Assembly (NCBI RefSeq): GCF_003324165.1
Contig: NW_025407861.1
Coordinates: 310,001-374,000 of the forward strand
DNA: 64,000 bases
From: Naegleria lovaniensis
Taxonomy: Eukaryota > Heterolobosea > Eutetramitea > Acrasida > Naegleriidae
Direction: 5' to 3'
How positions within the stretch are numbered: position 1 is the stretch's first letter; every line of letters starts with the position of its first letter. The position numbers were made by a program, and so were the translations under genes. Positions 21,379-31,179 of the stretch are shown in pieces. A model generated the notes under the pieces. It did not search any database, had not been told where the DNA came from, and saw only the letters and a list, made by a program, of their open reading frames with translations.

Positions 21379-22035
21379 AAAGATCACTACCTAGCCAATG
21401 TAATAACCATCCCAAAAGAATGTGGGGAACAATTCGAAAAAGTGGGATTTATAACTCCATCTAATGAACACCACAACGACGTGTTTGGTATTAACAGAGT
21501 TAAAGGTTCAGACATGATTATTCCAATAGGTTTCCAGTGTAAAGTGCAATCTGGAACTAACTTTGACCCCCATTCATATTTTAGCTCCACTATTCCTGAA
21601 CTATTTTATCTCGATAATTATGGAAAACTGAAATCTAATACCCTCTACAATTTAAATTGTAATCATATTGAAGAAACCAAGATTAACAATGAAAATCTTT
21701 TCGTTGTGAAGAATAATTCAAAACAGAAAATAGATGATGCGAACGGTCAAGGCATGAAAGTTAGTTCAAATGCAAAATGGTACAATGACATAAGAAATGC
21801 TGTTTTACAAGTATTTAAATCATCAAATATGATGCATGTGTGTGTTGGACTTCACACAACTGAAACATTCTCAAAAGAGGTTGTAAAGAAATACCAGAAA
21901 AACTATTTATGCTCCTTCATTGACATGAGCAACTATGACTTACTCTTCGACAAAGAATGGGAGAGATATTTAAAGAACTTTTTAACCACAGTGGCAGAAC
22001 GAGTGAATAGTGATAATAAGCATAATATGAAATAA
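21379..22035 (+). pseudogene. Open fragment with a possible PD-(D/E)XK-type nuclease core, start missing
   Basis: The frame is open from just after a TAG (21376-21378) to TAA at 22033-22035, about 218 codons, with no ATG near the beginning. It is therefore either the last exon of a gene or a 5'-broken copy. Its bias is clearly coding. The segment GSDMIIPIGFQCKVQSG has the spacing of a restriction-like core (Asp, a hydrophobic strand, then Q-x-K as in Mrr-type enzymes). The C-terminal part (VVKKYQKNYLCSFIDMSNYDLLF) resembles the end of nuclease-ATPase proteins of the crinkler/retrotransposon-hotspot kind. Both comparisons are weak inference. It sits on the opposite strand, between the Fanzor relic and the repeat copy, so it may be cargo of, or an insertion into, that element. 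Confidence 0.4.
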
Positions 22036-22087
22036 TATATCGAAACAACTCTATGCCATTGCTTTAAGGCGTTTCTCAGAAATAAAT

Positions 22088-22267
22088 TGATCCTTATGCC
22101 TTGCAAAGGAATGGATGGTCATCTTAAAGTGTTTGATGCTATTATTCTAAAGTTGATCATCTACACTTTCATCCATTCAATTGTCTTGCTCACTTTCTTG
22201 TTGGTCATTGAGGATCATTCCAACGTCATTCAGTGAATAAAGAGTTCTTGTTCGATGGCATTATGAG
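22088..22267 (-). repeat. Dispersed repeat, segment b, copy 2 (inverted)
   Basis: This 180-bp stretch is the reverse complement of 3994-4184 with two small deletions. On the plus strand it keeps a frame of about 48 codons open (from MPCKGMDGHLKVFDA, position 22097) to a TGA, whereas copy 1 is interrupted. This copy is therefore less decayed. It lies about 0.8 kb upstream, in the Fanzor reading direction, of the Fanzor relic at 21293. Confidence 0.85.
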
Positions 22268-22335
22268 AATAAATGTGGTTCTATCATTTGTAGATAGGAA
22301 ACATTTGAGGTAGGTATCTGCAGATTACGAGCTTG

Positions 22336-22365
22336 AGGGCACAAAAGAAAGTGCTTGAGATCTCG
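22336..22365 (-). repeat. Dispersed repeat, segment a, copy 2 (inverted)
   Basis: A perfect 30-base reverse complement of 3784-3813. The gap to segment b is 68 bp here and 180 bp in copy 1, so the two copies differ by an internal indel. Confidence 0.85.
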
Positions 22366-23439
22366 TTCTCTTCACACAATCGGGTCTGGGAAACATTTCG
22401 AACGCAATTTTTGGACAACTCGACCGACAATGACAATACCAAGAAATGACAAAGTTGTGGACGAAGTGAAGAACAGACTCGCCCTCACTTTCTACGCTGA
22501 AGTACTTCAGCATCATACACTTGGTGTCAATTATGTTCTGCACTTCATATATTTGACACTCACGGTCTTGCCAAGAGAAATCAACGATTTGGATTATTTG
22601 TGAAATATACAGCCTGTTGACAGTGCGTGTAACAGCTCAGAACAGCTTTATGATGACAAAAAAACGAATACCAATCAATATTTAATTGATTTTATAATTG
22701 ATCTGTATCTTGGAATATTTCAATGTAACGGACAAGTTTAATATTTATAATTGAACAGAATGATGTAAGGACAGTGCTCGAATATTCACTTTCATTTGGA
22801 AATTAATCAAACCTCTCCTCCCAAAAAAACAACAAGAATTATTTGTTGCCAACATGGGCAGAACTTTTTTAATATCGCTATTTCGCCTTGCTCTTCGTCT
22901 TAAACTTTGAAAAGGGGTGTAGATGTAAAACCAAAGAAACGCAAAGAAGTAAGAAATGATGAAGAAGAGATGAGTTGTGATCAAATCACTTGAACATTAA
23001 TAAACCAAGCATCAAAGGTTGTGACAACGTTAATGTCAAATATCTAAAGCATAAATTAAGGTTAAACAATTAATATTCAACTACATGTACAAAAGATTCG
23101 AATAAGGTAGTCCCGCACAGTGTCATAATGTTCTTCCTTACCACAAGAGCATGTTAAGGGTAGGAGTGCGATGGAAAGTCATTTTGCAAACCAATGAAAG
23201 ACCAAGCTCGAGTATGCAGAAATTTTTTTGAGTTTTTATTTTTCGTATCTGTTGTAACTTAAGAATATAGTTCAGTTTGATGGTAATTATTTTCAAACAT
23301 AGCTCTTCGAATTTTTCCCAATCAGGTTTTGATGATGTTGCTGAAGCCAGTTCTCTTCATTTTTTTTAATTGATAGTTTTTAATACGAGATTTATTCATA
23401 CCAAGCTCAATAAAGTCAACAGTCATTTAGGGCTCTCAA
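22366..23439. other. Decayed or noncoding stretch
   Basis: Only short frames are present. The 22355-22603 frame has protein-like composition (DKVVDEVKNRLALTFYAEVL) but no recognised motif, and it continues from the repeat segment in a shifted frame. After about 22700 the sequence looks noncoding and forms the 3' flank of the next gene. Confidence 0.4.
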
Positions 23440-26400
23440 TTACTTTCTCTCATCCCATTTTGGTGGAGCAATGTAAGAATAATGTTTGTGTTTCATGTTC
23501 CAATCCATAACGTCCTTCCAGTATTTGGACTTTTTCGAGCCAGGTGGTGCTTTGACCATGTTTTCAATAATGGACAATGTGGAGGAAGTTTTGGCAAATG
23601 CTTGTTGCAATTTTTGACAGGATGAATGAGTATGGATGGTATAGAAAAGCGCAGCCAAGGTTTGGAAAGGCCAACCCTTGTAATCCTTCGACCAAATATT
23701 GTAGGCCGCTACAAAGACAGCATCCACAAGTTTTTGTTTCAAAATAAAGTCTATCAAGATTTGAACTGCCTTATGATACTTGTCGTGAGCTTTAGCAGGA
23801 ATGTTATTGCCCTTCTCGCAAACTAACTCGGGTCTCTTGTCATCATTTTCAACTTTTTGCCAAATGTTGCGATCAATTGGAAGATTGAATATCTTGTTAA
23901 AATAATGAAGTGCGTTGGTGGCAATGATAGACTTTTGCTGCAAACTAATTGTTGACAAAAAGCCGGACATGTTATGGTTGGTAATTTCAGACATGACTTC
24001 CTCTCCGTGGAATTTGATCAACTGATAGAAAAGTCTCCATGCATTACGATTAAATTCCATGTCAACATCATCTTTACACAACTCGAGAAGTTTGGTATAG
24101 AAGGTAGCGTCTCTGTTGAATAAAGCAAAAACTTCTGGAACTTTGATCAAGTGACGGAAAGCAACCAACATGGCAGAACGTGGTCTATATGTTCTTCTCA
24201 ACTTGTCCTGTTTTCCAATAAAGTCCCACATGTTTTGAAGATTGGATTGAGTCACCTCAACCTTGGAGCCAGAATAGAGAGCTTGTTTGACTTCAACAGT
24301 TTCCTTCTTTCTCAAGAAACTGAATAACTTGTTTTTGCTTGAAGAATCGGATGTTTTTTCAGATGGAGCTTGAACCAATTGATTGCATACCAAATATTTG
24401 GCAAATTTAGCAATGAAGAGCGAACCCATAATAGTACCTTGATGCATTCTCTTTTGTGTCACTGTCGAAATTACTTCTTCGAGTACAATGTGGAAAACTC
24501 GAGTCTCAATAAGCCCCACAATCATGTGGAATGAAGCATCCTTCTCACCAAATTCATTCTTTTTAATGGTAAGAGATTCACTCAAGAATTCAAGAACCAT
24601 AGAAGAGATGAGTGGAGGTTGAGAATCGAGCACAGCTCTCTCAGCAGACTTGACCAAGTCTCTCAATACGTTTTGACCATTCTTGTAATCTTTTGTCAGT
24701 AATTCCTCCCATTCCTTCAAGAGTGGGAATAATCTGGCTGTGGCATTTTGAACGTGGCTGAATTTACTACAGGCCAATGTTCTGATATTGGCCAACAGAT
24801 CTGTGTCTTCTGATTTCAAAGCGTTCTTAATATCCTCTTTCCATGACAAGAAGAAGAGGAAGGTCATGACAAATTTACCCAAAGCTGTGACGGCTTTACA
24901 TTTCGATCCAAGAATCTTCCAAATGTAAGTCTTCAAGAATGACTTGCTACATTTCAAATACTTGTTCACTTCTTCAATGTACTTTTCAAGTTTTTGGACA
25001 AGGAATTGATAAACAAATGGATATCCTCTATCTTCCTCGACCAATGATACTGTAATGCAGTTAGTATAATACAACAAGAGTAAATTGACAAGGAACTTGT
25101 CAACCATTCTTGTGAGAGCTTCATCCTTCTTTTTCGTGTCTGCAATGAGCACAATATTGATCACAGCGTTTCTAGTAGATTCTGTGTATTCAAAGAGTGG
25201 GCTTGGTACTTCATCAAAAAGTGTTACGGCACGAGCAATGAAATACATTGTTGAGTAATCATCCTCTTGAAGTATTTCAGAAATGATATCTCGAGCCATT
25301 TCAGTCTTTAAGAATTCTTTAACAAAGTGTGCAACTTTGGCATGGGTAAGTTGTGAGTTGCAATTGTGGAAATTGTGTAAAATTCTGATAAAGGTTTGTT
25401 TTGAAGTGGAATAGAACATTAATTCTCTATAAGTTCTAAGTGGAATTTCAACTCCGTTCTTCATCATGCTCATTCTGAGCTTGAGTTCAGTTTGAAGGAA
25501 TTTTTGGAAGTAATCCAAATAGGTTGAGCTGGAGAAGATGTTCTCAAAGTGTTGAATGGTCATTTGAGAAGGGTGTTCAATTACATCTAAAATACTACAT
25601 AGAGCATCAAATTTTTGTACCAATGCAAATTGATCCTCCTTGGGGAAATACCAACTGTTGAGTTGATTAAATCTCTTTTCATTGTCTTTTCTTGCGAGCA
25701 CAATCTGCAAGAATTTGACATAGTTTTGAGACTTGAGATTAGCAAAGGTGATCACACCAAGATCGAACTCAGGTGTCTCGAATAGCACCTCTTTACCTTG
25801 CTCGAAAGTGTCACAATCTTTGGAAGATCTGACTTCTTCGTCGGTGAGATCTCTTCTTATGAGAGGCATTTGATGGGGATACTCACGACTTGCGTTGGCT
25901 TGTTCATATGCCATGGTTCCTTGAGCAGGTACGCAACTGAGCGATTTTTCTTGTCTCTGATAAACAATCCAACTTCTAATATTGTCTGGCTTAATTCTTT
26001 CACCTTGAGTAAGTTTGAGTGGAACAACCTTGGTCTCTGATGCAAAAGTTCCATGTCGAAGAGCTACGGCAGGTTGATGGAATGAGCCAAAAGTTTCCTT
26101 ATTCTTCATCTTGGCGTCCATAACCTTTTGAATACTATTTTCAATTTCACGTTTAACATTGGGCTTGAGCTTTTCCCAGCCATTCAAGACTTCGTAACGT
26201 ACAGAGTCATGGTCGTCATCCTTTCTATCCTCGTCGTCATTGTGGTCACCATCTTCACGATCTTCCTTTTCCTCTTCGCCGCTGTCGTTGTTTGAAGTTT
26301 GAACGCCAGCAACTTGGAATTTTGGTTCGTTCACTAACTTGAGACCCAACAAGTTTTGATATTGTGCAACGTGGGGTGGAAGGAATGGTAAACCGAGGCA

Positions 26401-28032
26401 AGTAATGGCCCAACGTATCATTGCCGTTTCATATTCCTTGAAGGTTTCATAGAATTCTGGTTTTGGTTCGAGCGGTACCAAATGTGATTCCCAAGTTTCA
26501 TGACTTTCATTCATGTCATCGTCCATAATTGATGATTTCATGGAAATTGAAGAAATGTTTTCAGCAATACGTCTCGAGTTGAGCTTACTGGCGTCAGATC
26601 TGGTATTGTCTCCCTCATTCTCAGAAATAACTGGCCTTTGACATGGACGGAAATAATGTCTACCCATTACACGTGGCAATTGCAAATAACCCAATTTTCC
26701 TTCTACTTGTTTGCTCCAATTCAATAAAGCCTCTTCATACTCTTCAAAAGTGGTAAAACTATCTGGATCAGGTGCTGACTGATACAATTCAGGATCGTAC
26801 TCATACTCATAACGATCCAACATACGAGCACGTTTCAGACATTTCACACCAATCTCTTCCTTATCAACAATGGGGCCATACTTTTTCAATATTTGTTCCT
26901 GTTCACTATTGTAAACAATTTTCTTATTTTTCAATTCTTTGGCTTTTGTGTAACCTTCACCAAATTCTTGTTCTGCACCCTTGGCACTAGATCCATAAGC
27001 AATTTTTGAGAATTTTCCTCTTCCTTTCATTTGTGTGGCATCTTGATTGGGCAAAGGCTCATAATACAAGTTGTACAAGGTACCATCTTCACCAAGAAAT
27101 ACAGGTTTTGATGTCATTCCTGAAGGTAAAGGCTTTTCTCCATTTTGCATACTTTGCAAAGTCTCCACTAAACGTTTCTGTTCCTCAAAAATAGCCTCAT
27201 GAATCACGTCCACATGATGAGAATCAGCCTCTTCTTCCTCATGATGCACGTCTGTCTTTTTATCGGAATGATGATCATTCGAGTCGGCATCTCCCTCGAC
27301 ACTATTCTCACCACTTCCAGCACTACCAGTGCTATTATTATTATTACTGCTACTGCTACTGCTACTACTACTACTACTATTCACCTTCTGTTCCACATCT
27401 CCACTATAGACCAACAATGGACCCAAATAAGCCTTTTCCGTGAGCTGACCTCCCGTTCCTCCCACACACATATTCGCCTCAAATTCCCGAGAGTGTAAAA
27501 ACGCAGGAGAACATTTTTTTTCCAAACGTTCCAACGCTGTTTGACCCACAACGGCTCGTTCTTTACGTTTGGCCATAGTTCCGAGTTCTCTCTTTCGTTC
27601 GGCTCTACGTTCTTCTTGAGTGGCATAAAATTCACGACGAGAGAGAGCTCGTTTGAGTGGATCTTGAGTTTCGAGTTGAAGTTTTCGTTCGAATTCTTCG
27701 GCTTCCACGGAGAGTTGTTGTTCGAGAAGATCCATCGTGTTGTTGTTTGGGTTGTTGTTATTAGGATTGGAATACTGATGATTCGTTTGGAGAGAGGACG
27801 AGTTCAGAAGGGCTGGAGACGATGATGAAAACCCTGCTGAGCTGGAGTGAACAAGAGGGGAATTGTTGAGAATGGCCCTCTTGTTGAGCGAAGTCATTTT
27901 TTTTAATAATTTGTGTGTGAGAAGTCTTTTGATTGGATGACACTTGACGTTGGGTATGAATGTTTTTTTCATAACACTTGAAGACCTCAATGTTTCATGA
28001 GTCATTTCGAACCAACTCCTATTGGTTTTCAT
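23440..28032 (-). CDS. Large helical protein, 1530 aa, family not recognised
   Basis: A single uninterrupted frame from ATG 28032 to TAG 23440. Residues 1-110 are Ser/Asn-rich; a Met near residue 46 (MTSLNKRAIL) is an alternative start. A Ser run and an Asn run lie around residues 220-235. Residues 300-600 contain two similar motifs, DSFTTFEEYEEALLNWSKQV and EFYETFKEYETAMIRWAITC, which look like an internal duplication. The region 600-660 is acidic. The C-terminal 900 residues are almost entirely alpha-helical in composition (many L/F/K/E heptads), suggesting an armadillo/HEAT-like scaffold. No catalytic motif, membrane helix or signal peptide is visible. I suggest a cytosolic scaffold protein without naming a function. 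Confidence 0.8.
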   Translation of the reverse strand: MKTNRSWFEMTHETLRSSSVMKKTFIPNVKCHPIKRLLTHKLLKKMTSLNKRAILNNSPLVHSSSAGFSSSSPALLNSSSLQTNHQYSNPNNNNPNNNTMDLLEQQLSVEAEEFERKLQLETQDPLKRALSRREFYATQEERRAERKRELGTMAKRKERAVVGQTALERLEKKCSPAFLHSREFEANMCVGGTGGQLTEKAYLGPLLVYSGDVEQKVNSSSSSSSSSSSNNNNSTGSAGSGENSVEGDADSNDHHSDKKTDVHHEEEEADSHHVDVIHEAIFEEQKRLVETLQSMQNGEKPLPSGMTSKPVFLGEDGTLYNLYYEPLPNQDATQMKGRGKFSKIAYGSSAKGAEQEFGEGYTKAKELKNKKIVYNSEQEQILKKYGPIVDKEEIGVKCLKRARMLDRYEYEYDPELYQSAPDPDSFTTFEEYEEALLNWSKQVEGKLGYLQLPRVMGRHYFRPCQRPVISENEGDNTRSDASKLNSRRIAENISSISMKSSIMDDDMNESHETWESHLVPLEPKPEFYETFKEYETAMIRWAITCLGLPFLPPHVAQYQNLLGLKLVNEPKFQVAGVQTSNNDSGEEEKEDREDGDHNDDEDRKDDDHDSVRYEVLNGWEKLKPNVKREIENSIQKVMDAKMKNKETFGSFHQPAVALRHGTFASETKVVPLKLTQGERIKPDNIRSWIVYQRQEKSLSCVPAQGTMAYEQANASREYPHQMPLIRRDLTDEEVRSSKDCDTFEQGKEVLFETPEFDLGVITFANLKSQNYVKFLQIVLARKDNEKRFNQLNSWYFPKEDQFALVQKFDALCSILDVIEHPSQMTIQHFENIFSSSTYLDYFQKFLQTELKLRMSMMKNGVEIPLRTYRELMFYSTSKQTFIRILHNFHNCNSQLTHAKVAHFVKEFLKTEMARDIISEILQEDDYSTMYFIARAVTLFDEVPSPLFEYTESTRNAVINIVLIADTKKKDEALTRMVDKFLVNLLLLYYTNCITVSLVEEDRGYPFVYQFLVQKLEKYIEEVNKYLKCSKSFLKTYIWKILGSKCKAVTALGKFVMTFLFFLSWKEDIKNALKSEDTDLLANIRTLACSKFSHVQNATARLFPLLKEWEELLTKDYKNGQNVLRDLVKSAERAVLDSQPPLISSMVLEFLSESLTIKKNEFGEKDASFHMIVGLIETRVFHIVLEEVISTVTQKRMHQGTIMGSLFIAKFAKYLVCNQLVQAPSEKTSDSSSKNKLFSFLRKKETVEVKQALYSGSKVEVTQSNLQNMWDFIGKQDKLRRTYRPRSAMLVAFRHLIKVPEVFALFNRDATFYTKLLELCKDDVDMEFNRNAWRLFYQLIKFHGEEVMSEITNHNMSGFLSTISLQQKSIIATNALHYFNKIFNLPIDRNIWQKVENDDKRPELVCEKGNNIPAKAHDKYHKAVQILIDFILKQKLVDAVFVAAYNIWSKDYKGWPFQTLAALFYTIHTHSSCQKLQQAFAKTSSTLSIIENMVKAPPGSKKSKYWKDVMDWNMKHKHYSYIAPPKWDERK

Positions 28033-28488
28033 TGGTTTCTATCAAGTCTGAAATTTCCAGACCAATTGTTGATGTGGATCTTGATTTTAAATGATTTGGC
28101 TCCCTGCAACACCCTTCAAATGTCATCATTGAGTTTTCAAAAAATATTCAACATCCAGCAGCGGTGTTTTGCCCTCTTCGCAATTTTCCCCAATCTCATA
28201 GCGAGCCCAACAACCACTTTCGACACTGTTCTTCTGTAACCGAAAAGCCGAAAGTCGACTCGTTCATCATCTTTTTGAAAAACCAACAACCAACACTTTT
28301 CGATCCATAGAGATTTTCTTCTGTATTCGTGTCGGCCGGTTTCCTCTTGTTGTAATTTCAAGTCTTGATACAATCAACAACAAGAATCAACGCCGAAGAA
28401 GATTTCATCATCCTCTTATGGATTTTCAATAATTTATATTACATCATCTCAACAACAACAACAAAACAATAATCAAATACATCACACA
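28033..28488. other. Divergent intergenic region
   Basis: This 456-bp stretch must hold the promoters of the helical protein gene (minus) and the G-alpha gene (plus). The last 60 bases before the G-alpha start are a CAA-rich leader. No RNA gene is seen. Confidence 0.5.
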
Positions 28489-30330
28489 ATGGGTTCTTGT
28501 CTCTCGGGTGGAGGAGGTTCCAAACCAAATAATAATAACAACAATGGAAGTAAGGATCCACAAAATGGTACTACTACTACTACTTCCAATTCAAACCATA
28601 ATAATAACTACAACAACAACACGACCAATCATTCGCAACAACAACAAAATGGTCAAACCAATGTCAGCAACAACATGAATGGTAATAATGGATCAGTTTC
28701 TCATCGATCGAATCATCATGGTGGTTCGGAGAATGGACAGACAGAGGATATCAAGATTTTGTTGTTGGGAAGTGGAGAATCAGGTAAAAGTAAGTACTAG
28801 TCGATGATTGGTGTCAAGCGTCAAAAAACTGATCGCAATGGTTTTATTGAAATTTTGAAAATGATCATCAACGAACTACAACTGTTATTTACAACCAACA
28901 ACAACAACAACGTGGTGGTGGTGCTTTATCATTTGTGTGCATCATTGTTTTATGTGATCTTGTATCAACAAAACTTTTCACATCAACACACCGCTGCGAC
29001 ACTTGAACGACATCAATGCATGGTACATCAAATTCTGACATATCATCATGAACCTTCATACGTTCATTGCCTATGTGTTTTTCATATCAACAACCATGCT
29101 TGGTCGTGAACCTCTCAAATGCCAATCTCAAAATTACCCCTGTTATATCTGTACCAATACTCCTTTAGGTACCCTTTTCAAACAAATCAAAATTACTGAG
29201 AAGGGAGGTTTCACAAAGGAAGAAGTGAGTCGCTATTTGAACTCCATCTATGGAAATATCATTCAAACAATTGATTCATTACTTACGGTTGTCAATGAAA
29301 AGGGACAATCAAAATTGCTTCCAACAAATTCGAATCGAGTTGCTCGAGTTCGACAAGTGACAAGCGATGATTCATTCCTATGGTGTGGAGTTCAACAATA
29401 CAACGAAGATCTCGCTTTAGATATCGAAGAATTATACAAAGATCCTGCCATTACTGAAGCTTTTGATAGGTATCGATATGAAGTTCACGTGTTCGAAGGT
29501 GCTACCTACTTCTTTAAAGATTTAGTTCGATTAAGACCACCCAATTATATACCAAGTCAAACCGATATATTATTGCAGACAAAAGACGACAGGTATTAAT
29601 GATACAACATTTGAATATAAAGGATATAGACTGAAAGTGGTGGATGTAGGTGGACAAAGACCTGAAAGAAAGAAGGTAAGAATTTGAAACTGCAATTGGA
29701 ACCATTTATCGTTTTTTATTGAAATTGCTCAAATATTGTAAATTTCAATGATGATGAAAATGTTGCATTTCATGACGAACGTAGTGGATTAATTCATATG
29801 CCGGAGTTCATGCTGTGATATTTGTGGCAAGTCTTGGAGACTATGATCAAGTTTGTTACGAAGATGATCATGTATGTATATCTTGTAATAATTCTTGTTG
29901 ACCATTTATGTTCTAACTCGAATTACGTTAACCATATTATGTTGTTGGTGATGAAACAATTCTCGAATAATTCTCGTGAGAATAGACCAATCGTATGTCG
30001 GAATCTATTGACCTTTTCGAAGAGACCATTAATAGTCGTCACTTCCAAAATACCATGATCATTCTCTTACTCAACAAGACGGATGTTTTTTCCCGAAAAA
30101 TCAAAGAAAAGTCCATACGGACTCTTTTCCCAGATTATGAAGGAGCTGATACTTTTGAAGAATCTGTGAAATTTATTGAAAAGAAATATCTTGACGCCAA
30201 CAAGTATGATCCTAACAGAATTTTCACATTTTGGAGTTGCGCCACAGAAACGGAATCCATAAAACAAGTATTTAACTCGGTGAAAGACAAGGTGCTAGAG
30301 TTGAAGATGGCTCAAAAACCAAATGCATAG
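28489..30330 (+). CDS. Heterotrimeric G-protein alpha subunit (4 exons, one apparent frameshift)
   Basis: Exons 28489..28789, 29169..29675, 29785..29871 and 29986..30330 give about 415 aa. The N-terminus MGSCLSGGG fits N-myristoylation at Gly2 and palmitoylation at Cys4, and is followed by about 75 Asn/Gln/Ser-rich residues that are unusual for a G-alpha. G-boxes: GSGESGKST (94-102, split by intron 1), RQKTTGI (switch I Arg and Thr), DVGGQRPERKKW, LLLNKTD and SCATETE. Exons 3 and 4 join as YEDDH-TNRMSES, a typical junction. Within exon 2 the frame slips by one base between TDILL and RQKTTGI (about 29570-29577), where no intron fits; one extra base explains it. All catalytic residues are otherwise intact. 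It should couple seven-helix receptors to effectors at the plasma membrane. Confidence 0.88.
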
Positions 30331-31179
30331 AATACGAATTATTCATGAAGCACTCTATGAATGTATTGCAAGAAACGAGAGTCCATACTCTCCTCTCTCG
30401 ATCCATCACAACTATTTGTGACATGAGCAGCAAACGTGTTTCAATCACACATTTGCAACTATTTTACCTCAACAACAACACCAACATTGGCCAATTTATT
30501 TCACAACAACAGTCCTATGATTTTTTTATAATAATTATTCAAAAATAGTTTACATGTAGATTCGTACTGTCACGACCATTCACAACATCACGATAGCCCT
30601 CCTTCATCTCTTTTCTCACTACTCCATTTCCAAACACAAGCTTCTCACCCAAATTCCAACATACATATTACCTTCCTTAAAACCACACTACTTTTCCATA
30701 ATTCTCTCCTCCATTTCAATGTTCAATAAACCAAAATCATTTGCATCAATTTCATTAAGATTGGATGAGAAACGACCGTGACGATATGCTCTCAATCATG
30801 ATTGAGGACTCGTAATTTTCTTTTTGCATCAACTTTTCTTCAGAGAATTCTTGCTGAAGGCGGTGAGCAAACCTCCTTTTGCACATGTTCCTTATTGATC
30901 GTATCCTATGGGAGCGTTTAGGTTGAGGATATGAAATCACGTGTGCCAAAAACGAAAGAATATTTAATGAAATCATTTTTCCATCACACAACAAGCTCCC
31001 TACGCCCACCTTGATAACAGCGTTATTGATATTTTCTCTGTTTCTTTGTTCTTTCCAAAAGGAACAAGGCAGAGAATATACTTGTCCTCCAGTGAAAATT
31101 TCGGTTCCATCTCAACCTCTTCAACTCGTCGAATTCATTTCAATTTTTCAAAAAGATTTTTTTTGAATCTCAGAAAAAA
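30331..31179. other. Intergenic, no gene supported
   Basis: Several short frames (67-84 codons) occur on both strands without motifs. The stretch holds the 3' flank of G-alpha and the 5' flank of the next gene, possibly including part of its leader. Confidence 0.45.

Noticed and set aside
27320-27380. Triplet repeat tract (TAT/TAC/TGC) as a microsatellite of interest
   Set aside because: It encodes the Ser/Asn runs of the 1530-aa protein; such tracts are ordinary in these genes.
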